A stretch of DNA of 20,699 nt, taken from assembly GCA_036375215.1 (NCBI GenBank), contig DASUSH010000107.1:1-20699 (forward strand). Reading direction: 5' to 3'. The notes below the pieces were generated by a model. That model saw nothing but the letters and a program-made list of their open reading frames with translations. It was not told where the DNA came from and made no database searches. Of the stretch, positions 15,569 to 20,699 are shown piece by piece (the first letter of the stretch is position 1; every line of letters starts with the position of its first letter). The translations under genes and the position numbers were made by a program. This stretch comes from DASUSH01 sp036375215. Its GTDB lineage: Bacteria > Actinomycetota > Thermoleophilia > Solirubrobacterales > 70-9.

Positions 15569-17959
15569 GTGCTGACCGCCTGGCTCGTCCTCCCGGCCCT
15601 GCTCGCGGGCCTCGCGCTCGGCGTCGGCCTGCTCGCCGAGGCGGCGAGCGGGCGCCGGGCCCCGGGCGCGCTGCTGGTCCCGCTGGGCGTCGCGGGCCTG
15701 ATCGTCGCCGGGCAGGCGACGGCGTCCTTCGACCCGACCGCCGAGCTCACCATCCCGCTGGCGCTCGCGCTCGCCGCCGCGGGATACGCGCTCGCGATCC
15801 GGCGCCGGCGCCCGCTGCGTCCGAGCCTGCCGCCGCTCCTCGCCTTCCTCGTCGTCGCCGCCGTCTTCGGCGCCCCGGTGATCGCCTCCGGCGATCCCAC
15901 GTTCGCCGGCTACATCCGCCTCGACGACACCTCCACCTGGCTCGCCCTGACCGACCGGGTCATGGAGCACGGACGCAGCCTCGACGGCCTCGCCCGGTCG
16001 AGCTACGAGGCGGCGCTCGACTTCAACCTCGCCGACGGCTACCCGATCGGCGTCTTCGTCCCGCTCGGGATCGGCGGCGCGCTCGCCGGGACCGACGAGG
16101 CCTGGCTCGTCCAGCCCTACATGAGCGTGCTGGCGGGTGCCCTGGCGCTCGTCCTCTACGCCCTCCTCGGCCGGCTCGTCGCGGATCCGTGGCCGCGGGC
16201 GCTGGCGGCGACGGTCGCCGCCCAGCCGGCGCTCCTCCTCGGCTACGCGCAGTGGGGCGGGATCAAGGAGATCGCGGCGGCGATGCTGCTCGCGCTCGCG
16301 GCCGCCGCCGCCGTTCGCCTCGCACGCGGTCGCGGCCGCCGCCGCCCCGCGGCGACGCTGCGCGCGGCCGTGCCGCTCGCGCTCGCCGCCGCCGCGACGC
16401 TCGCTGTGCTGAGCGCCGGGGGCGCCGTCTGGCTCCTGCCGCCGCTCGCGCTCGCGCTTGCGGTCGCCTGGCGGCGCGCCGGCGCGGGGGAGGCCTTCCG
16501 CCGGGCACTCGCCGCCGCCGCGCTCGTCGTGCTGTTCGCCCTGCCGGCGATCGTCACCGGGGCGGTCCTGCCGCCGACCTCTTCGCCGCTCACGAGCGAC
16601 ACCGCCCAGGGCAACCTCTTCGAGCCGCTCGGCGCCGTCCGGCTGGCGGGGATCTGGCCGGCCGGCGACTTCCGCGCCGGCCCGGTTGACGAGACGATCG
16701 CCAACTCGCTGATCGTCGTCGCGCTCGCGGCTGCCCTCGCCGGGCTCGCGCTCGCGGCCTGGCGGCGGGCGCGCCCGCCGCTCGTCTACGCGGCCGGCAC
16801 GCTCGTCGCCGTCGCCGTCATCCTGCTGCTCGGATCGCCCTGGGTCGACGCGAAGGCGATGGCGACCGCGGCGCCGGCCGTGCTGATGCTGGCGCTCGCG
16901 GCCGCGATCGGGCTCGCCGCGCGTGGCGGGATCGTGCGCCGCGCGCTCGGCGCCGCCGCCCTCGCCGCGATCGTCGCCGGGGTCGCCTGGTCGAACGCGC
17001 TCGCCTACCGCGACGCGAGCCTCGCCCCCTACGACCAGCTCGCCGAGCTCGAGCGCGTCGGCGAGCTGACCGCGGGCGAGGGCCCGGCGCTCATGACCGA
17101 GTACCAGCCCTACGGCGTCCGCCACTTCCTGCGCGACGCCGACCCCGAGGGCGTCTCCGAGCTGCGCCGGCGCCTGATCCCGCTGCGCAACGGCGAGGGC
17201 GTCGAGAAGGGCGTGAACGCCGACACCGACGAGCTCAGCCCGCACGCCCTGTTCGTGTACCGCACGCTCGTGCTGCGCCGCTCGCCGGCGCAGAGCCGCC
17301 CGCCGGCGCCGTACGAGCTGGTGTGGAAGGGCCGCTACTACGAGGTCTGGCAGCGGCCGGAGGACGGCGGCACCGGCGTCGACGGCCGGCTCGAGCTCGG
17401 CGACGGCCTCGACCCGACCGAGGCCCTGAGCTGCGCCGCCCTCGCCCGGCTCCTCGCGGGCGAGCGCCGCGGCGAGGTGACCGCGGCGCGGCGCCCGGGC
17501 ACCGTCGTCGTCCCGCTCGACACGGCCGAACGCCCGATCGGCTGGCCCGCCGGCGAGCGCGTCGTTCACCCGGCGAGCGACGGCACGGTTTCCGCGCGGT
17601 TCTCGTTGCCGCGCCCGGGCGACTGGCGGGCCTGGCTCGGCGGGTCGGTCCGCGGCGAGGTCGAGCTGAGCGTCGACGGCCGCGAGCTCGGCGCCGCCCG
17701 GCACCTCCTCAACAACTACGGCTTCTTCATCGACCTCGGCGAGGCCGAGCTCGGGGCCGGGCCCCACGAGCTCGAGCTCCGCTTCACCCGCGCCGACCTC
17801 CATCCCGGCAGCGGCGGCCGCCCCGAGCCCGCCGGCCCGGTGATCCTGACCACCACCGAGCCGGAGGACGCCGAGCTCGTCACCGTCCCCGCGGGCCGGG
17901 CCCGCGAGCTCTGCGGCGAGCGCCTCGACTGGGTCGAGGTCGCCCCGGCGGTTCCCTGA
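15569..17959 (+). CDS. Large polytopic membrane protein, possible GT-C-type glycosyltransferase with C-terminal beta domain
   Basis: Predicted 796 aa; GTG start, 24 bases after the transglycosylase, with no strong RBS. The N-terminal ~500 residues contain roughly a dozen hydrophobic helices, very rich in Ala and Leu. After the third or fourth helix comes an extracytoplasmic segment with an acidic pair, IRLDDTSTWLALTDRVMEHG (Asp119/Asp120), the position where GT-C-fold enzymes carry their catalytic or metal-binding acidic motif. Residues about 500-796 are soluble; the last ~150 are beta-rich (WRAWLGGSVRGEVELSVDG, HELELRFTRADLHPG) and resemble a carbohydrate-binding-type sandwich, as in actinobacterial arabinosyltransferases. 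I do not recognise a specific family. The neighbouring transglycosylase supports a cell-envelope glycan role. Confidence 0.7.
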   Translation: MLTAWLVLPALLAGLALGVGLLAEAASGRRAPGALLVPLGVAGLIVAGQATASFDPTAELTIPLALALAAAGYALAIRRRRPLRPSLPPLLAFLVVAAVFGAPVIASGDPTFAGYIRLDDTSTWLALTDRVMEHGRSLDGLARSSYEAALDFNLADGYPIGVFVPLGIGGALAGTDEAWLVQPYMSVLAGALALVLYALLGRLVADPWPRALAATVAAQPALLLGYAQWGGIKEIAAAMLLALAAAAAVRLARGRGRRRPAATLRAAVPLALAAAATLAVLSAGGAVWLLPPLALALAVAWRRAGAGEAFRRALAAAALVVLFALPAIVTGAVLPPTSSPLTSDTAQGNLFEPLGAVRLAGIWPAGDFRAGPVDETIANSLIVVALAAALAGLALAAWRRARPPLVYAAGTLVAVAVILLLGSPWVDAKAMATAAPAVLMLALAAAIGLAARGGIVRRALGAAALAAIVAGVAWSNALAYRDASLAPYDQLAELERVGELTAGEGPALMTEYQPYGVRHFLRDADPEGVSELRRRLIPLRNGEGVEKGVNADTDELSPHALFVYRTLVLRRSPAQSRPPAPYELVWKGRYYEVWQRPEDGGTGVDGRLELGDGLDPTEALSCAALARLLAGERRGEVTAARRPGTVVVPLDTAERPIGWPAGERVVHPASDGTVSARFSLPRPGDWRAWLGGSVRGEVELSVDGRELGAARHLLNNYGFFIDLGEAELGAGPHELELRFTRADLHPGSGGRPEPAGPVILTTTEPEDAELVTVPAGRARELCGERLDWVEVAPAVP

Positions 17960-17970
17960 GGGGCCCCGGC

Positions 17971-17976
17971 TATCGT
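17971..17976 (+). promoter_or_regulatory. Putative -10 box (TATCGT) of uvrB
   Basis: TATCGT ends 7 bases before ATG 17984, again without a Shine-Dalgarno. It supports ATG 17984 over the in-frame GTG at 17975, which overlaps the box. I do not see a LexA/SOS-type operator here. Confidence 0.5.
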
Positions 17977-17983
17977 GGATCCG

Positions 17984-20008
17984 ATGGCCGTCGCGACCTC
18001 GAAACCAGCCGGGTTCAAGCTGAACCCCGCCTACTCGGCGACGGCCGACCAGCCCGCGGCGATCGCCTCGCTGGCCGAGGGGATCGAGGCGGGGGAGGGC
18101 TTCGAGACCCTGCTCGGCGCGACCGGCACCGGCAAGACGTTCACGATGGCAGGGGTGATCGAGGCGGTGCAGCGGCCCGCGCTCGTGATCGCCCACAACA
18201 AGACGCTCGCCGCCCAGCTCTGCAACGAGTTCCGCGAATTCTTCCCCGAGAACGCGGTCGAGTACTTCGTCTCCTACTACGACTACTACCAGCCCGAGGC
18301 CTACGTCCCGGCGCAGGACCTCTACATCGAGAAGGACTCCTCGATCAACGACGAGATCGACCGGCTCCGCCACGCGGCGACCGCGGCGCTGCTCGCCCGC
18401 CGCGACGTGATCATCGTCGCCTCGGTCTCCTGCATCTACGGGATCGGCTCGCCGCAGCTCTACCGCAAGCAGATGCAGCTCTTCCAGGTCGGCAAGTGGG
18501 TCGAGCGCGACGAGCTCTTCCGCAAGCTCGTCAACATGCAGTACGGGCGCAACGACACCGTCCTCAGCCGCGGCACCTTCAGCGTCAAGGGCGAGGTGCT
18601 CGAGATCTGGCCCGCCTTCAGCGAGACCGCCTACCGGATCCAGCTCTTCGGCGACGAGGTCGAGGGCATCCAGCACTTCGACCCGCTCACCGGCGAGATC
18701 CTCGACGAGATCGACCACATCGACGTCTGGCCGGCCTCGCACTACGTCACCGAGGAGGACGACCTCGAGCGGACCGTGCGCGAGATCCGCAACGAGCTCG
18801 AGGAGCGCTGGGCGTACTTCAACGAGCGCGGCCAGCAGCTCGAGGGGCACCGGCTGCGGCAGCGCACCGAGTACGACATCGAGATGCTTAAGGAGGTCGG
18901 GTTCTGCTCGGGGATCGAGAACTACTCGCGAATCCTCGACGGCCGGGCCGAGGGCTCGCCCCCGCACACGCTGATCGACTACTTCCCCGACGACTTCGTC
19001 TGCTTCGTGGACGAGTCGCACCAGACGATCCCGCAGATCGGGGGCATGTACGAGGGCGACCGCTCGCGCAAGACGACGCTCGTCGACCACGGCTTCCGGC
19101 TGCCATCCGCGATGGACAACCGGCCGCTTCGCTTCGAGGAGTTCATGACCCGCGTCCCCCAGCTCGTCGCCGTCTCCGCGACCCCCGGCGACTTCGAGCG
19201 CGCGAAGTCGACGCGGATCGTCGAGCAGATCGTGCGCCCGACGGGGATCGTCGACCCCGACGTCGACGTGCGCGAGACCAGGAACCAGATCGACGACCTG
19301 ATGAACGAGGTCCGGCTCCGGGTCGAGGCGGGCGAGCGCACCCTGGTGACCACGCTCACCAAGAAGATGGCTGAGGACCTGACCGGATATCTGCTCGAGC
19401 ACGGCTTCAAGGTCCGCTACCTGCACTCCGAGGTGGACACGCTCGAGCGGATCCAGATCATCCGCGACCTGCGGCTCGGCGAGTACGACGTGCTCGTCGG
19501 CGTCAACCTCCTGCGCGAGGGCCTCGACCTGCCGGAGGTGTCGCTGGTCGCGATCCTCGACGCCGACAAGGAGGGCTTCCTGCGCGGCGAGACCAGCCTG
19601 ATCCAGACGATCGGCAGGGCGGCACGGAACGTCGGCGGCAAGGTCCTGATGTACGCCGACCGCGAGACCGAGGCGATGCGGGCGGCGCTGCGCGAGACCG
19701 ACCGGCGCCGCGAGATCCAGGTCGCCTACAACGCCGAGCACGGGATCACCCCGGAGACCGTGAAGAAGGGGATCTCCGAGATCGCCGAGTTCCTCTCGAT
19801 GGAGACCCGCAACGCCCCGTCGCGACGGCGCCGGGTCGACCGCGGCGGCGAGACCCAGACCCCCGAGCAGCTCGCGAAGATCGTCGTCGAGCTCGAGGAG
19901 GAGATGATCGCCGCCGCCGAGGATCTGCGCTTCGAGGAGGCGGCGCGGATCCGCGACGAGCTGAAGGAGCTCCGCCGCGACCTCGAGGTGATCGGCGAGA
20001 CCGGCTAG
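17984..20008 (+). CDS. uvrB: UvrABC system subunit B (excinuclease)
   Basis: Damage-verification helicase of nucleotide excision repair; works with UvrA for loading and UvrC for incision. 674 aa, the usual length. Walker A is GATGTGKTFTMAG (Lys51). The beta-hairpin region reads YYDYYQPEAYVPAQDLYIEK followed by DSSINDEIDRLRHAAT. The helicase motifs are FVDESHQTIPQIGGMY (DExx box), VAVSATPGDFE, LVGVNLLREGLDLPEVSL and LIQTIGRAARNVGG (motif VI). The C-terminal UVR motif is EEMIAAAEDLRFEEAARIRD, which contacts UvrC. The gene appears complete, with its own promoter-like box. The final codons lie inside a perfect 16-bp palindrome. Confidence 0.98.
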   Translation: MAVATSKPAGFKLNPAYSATADQPAAIASLAEGIEAGEGFETLLGATGTGKTFTMAGVIEAVQRPALVIAHNKTLAAQLCNEFREFFPENAVEYFVSYYDYYQPEAYVPAQDLYIEKDSSINDEIDRLRHAATAALLARRDVIIVASVSCIYGIGSPQLYRKQMQLFQVGKWVERDELFRKLVNMQYGRNDTVLSRGTFSVKGEVLEIWPAFSETAYRIQLFGDEVEGIQHFDPLTGEILDEIDHIDVWPASHYVTEEDDLERTVREIRNELEERWAYFNERGQQLEGHRLRQRTEYDIEMLKEVGFCSGIENYSRILDGRAEGSPPHTLIDYFPDDFVCFVDESHQTIPQIGGMYEGDRSRKTTLVDHGFRLPSAMDNRPLRFEEFMTRVPQLVAVSATPGDFERAKSTRIVEQIVRPTGIVDPDVDVRETRNQIDDLMNEVRLRVEAGERTLVTTLTKKMAEDLTGYLLEHGFKVRYLHSEVDTLERIQIIRDLRLGEYDVLVGVNLLREGLDLPEVSLVAILDADKEGFLRGETSLIQTIGRAARNVGGKVLMYADRETEAMRAALRETDRRREIQVAYNAEHGITPETVKKGISEIAEFLSMETRNAPSRRRRVDRGGETQTPEQLAKIVVELEEEMIAAAEDLRFEEAARIRDELKELRRDLEVIGETG

Positions 20009-20032
20009 CCGGTCGCGGTTCAGCTGAACCGC
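19999..20032 (+). terminator. Two abutting perfect palindromes at the uvrB stop codon
   Basis: GACCGGCTAGCCGGTC (19999-20014, 16 bp, with the uvrB TAG at its centre) is followed at once by GCGGTTCAGCTGAACCGC (20015-20032, 18 bp). Either could fold into a strong stem on RNA; there is no T-run. A tandem terminator is the simplest reading, and a dimeric-protein operator is possible for the second. Confidence 0.55.
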
Positions 20033-20055
20033 CCGAGGCCGCCGGCACAGACCAA

Positions 20056-20068
20056 GGGGTCAGACCCC
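20056..20068. repeat. Short inverted repeat GGGGTCAGACCCC
   Basis: GGGGT-CAG-ACCCC, a 5-bp stem with a 3-base loop, followed by AAAGGGACAGGTTGCCCC, which could form a second weak stem (GGG...CCC). This resembles dispersed extragenic palindromes, but whether it recurs elsewhere in the genome cannot be seen from one copy. Confidence 0.4.
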
Positions 20069-20123
20069 AAAGGGACAGGTTGCCCCGAACGGGGGAGGGC
20101 GGGCTCCTTCGAGAGTCGCCGCA

Positions 20124-20129
20124 TAGACT
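20124..20129 (+). promoter_or_regulatory. Putative -10 box (TAGACT) of the coiled-coil gene
   Basis: TAGACT ends 8 bases before GTG 20138 with no Shine-Dalgarno, the same arrangement as at polA, rpsA and uvrB. Confidence 0.45.
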
Positions 20130-20137
20130 GCGCGGCC

Positions 20138-20699
20138 GTGGCAAGCGGGGAGTCCGAAAAGCTGGCCGAGGCGGTTGCCGAGCGCGTCCGCGACGCGCTC
20201 GAGGAGGCAGAGCGCCAAGCGAAGCAGGCCGTCGCCGACGCCGAGCGCCGCGCCGAGGAGATCGTCACCCAGGCCGAGGCGCGCGCGAAGGAGATCGAAG
20301 CCGACGCCGAGGCCAGGGCCGAGCAGACCGTCGCGCTCGCGGAAGACCAGGCGCGCGAGCGCATCGAGCGCGCCCGCCGGGCCCTGGACGAGCTCGGGGT
20401 CGCCCTCGGCACCGGGCCGGACGCCGCGGCCGGCGAAGCCGCGGCGCCGCGCGCGGAGCCCGCGCCCGAGCCGGAGTCGGAGCCGGTAGCCGACGCCGGG
20501 GAGCTCGAGGAGCCGGAGCCGGAGCCCGAGCCGGAGCCCGAGCCGGAGCCCGAGCCGGAACCGGAGCCGGAGCCGGAGCTCGAGCCGGAACCAGAACCCG
20601 AGCCGGATGCGCCCGTCGAGCGGCCGAGCACCGGCAGCCCGAGCACCGAGGAGCTGATCGCCCAGCTCAAGGGCGGCGACTCGCCGGCGAAGCCCGGGG
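20138..20699 (+). CDS. Coiled-coil protein with Glu-Pro repeat, unknown function (3' end cut by window edge)
   Basis: 187 codons are visible and the frame is open to the window edge. GTG 20138 is chosen from the TAGACT box 8 bases upstream. Residues about 4-90 are a charged Ala/Glu/Arg-rich helix with heptad character (AVADAERRAEEIVTQAEARA, ARERIERARRALDEL), very likely a coiled coil. No signal peptide or membrane helix is visible. After an Ala/Pro linker come about 16 Glu-Pro dipeptides (about residues 125-156), a rigid extended spacer. The visible end (STEELIAQLKGGDSPAKPG) is mixed in composition and may begin another domain. The coiled coil resembles those of DivIVA-like and ATP synthase b-like proteins only in composition, so I assign no function. 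Confidence 0.75.
   Translation, partial: MASGESEKLAEAVAERVRDALEEAERQAKQAVADAERRAEEIVTQAEARAKEIEADAEARAEQTVALAEDQARERIERARRALDELGVALGTGPDAAAGEAAAPRAEPAPEPESEPVADAGELEEPEPEPEPEPEPEPEPEPEPEPELEPEPEPEPDAPVERPSTGSPSTEELIAQLKGGDSPAKPG
20509..20606 (+). repeat. Glu-Pro coding microrepeat
   Basis: Near-perfect 6-bp units (gagccg / gagccc / gaaccg) repeated about 16 times, in frame with the coiled-coil gene. The third-position variation between units indicates age and selection on the protein rather than recent slippage. Confidence 0.85.

Noticed and set aside
12113..19741. Open reading frame of more than 2500 codons on the minus strand
   Set aside because: It is antisense to five convincingly coding genes (quinoprotein, coaE, transglycosylase, membrane protein, uvrB). 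GC-rich third positions suppress stop codons in that antisense frame; its composition (Arg/Gly/Val/Leu/Asp-rich, no motifs) is that of a shadow.
20509..20606. Regular short repeats as a possible CRISPR or minisatellite
   Set aside because: The units are 6 bp, in frame, and encode Glu-Pro; there are no spacers.

Overview
The window is a very GC-rich, densely coded bacterial chromosome segment. Gene content (polA, rpsA, coaE, uvrB, an ACT-malic enzyme), GTG/TTG/ATT starts, strong GC bias at third codon positions and TANNNT boxes just upstream of start codons all suggest a high-GC actinobacterium. I infer the Thermoleophilia/Solirubrobacterales, but no rRNA or marker comparison is possible here. 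No tRNA, rRNA, CRISPR array or insertion sequence was found.

Layout. 1-927 (-): 5' part of an ACT-domain malic enzyme, divergent from polA (998-3631, +). polA converges on a TTG-started ECF sigma factor (3644-4954, -) with a transmembrane helix and a long Ser/Gly/Asp tail. 5039-5434 (+) is a broken DUF606/YdcZ-type transporter gene, followed by a small two-helix membrane protein (5526-5771, +). A flavin-dependent oxidoreductase of the geranylgeranyl-reductase type (5782-6960, -) diverges from ribosomal protein S1 (7002-8534, +).

8734-14191 (+) is the most unusual part: three tightly coupled genes. They encode (i) an exported protein whose His/Met pattern matches copper monooxygenases of the PHM type, with a C-terminal cupredoxin; (ii) an amidohydrolase with a Tat-like segment; (iii) an exported PQQ-type beta-propeller, also ending in a cupredoxin. 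This looks like an extracytoplasmic copper/quinoprotein oxidation module of unknown substrate.

14243-17959 (+) reads as a second operon: coaE, a membrane-anchored lytic transglycosylase, and a large polytopic membrane protein with a GT-C-like N-terminal half. uvrB (17984-20008, +) follows under its own promoter-like box and ends in two abutting perfect palindromes. A coiled-coil protein with a Glu-Pro repeat starts at 20138 and runs off the right edge.

A recurring feature is a TANNNT box 7-9 bases before the start codon of polA, malic enzyme, the flavoprotein, rpsA, coaE, uvrB and the coiled-coil gene, with no Shine-Dalgarno. Genes inside operons and the copper operon instead have clear purine-rich ribosome binding sites. 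Operon-head genes therefore look leaderless.
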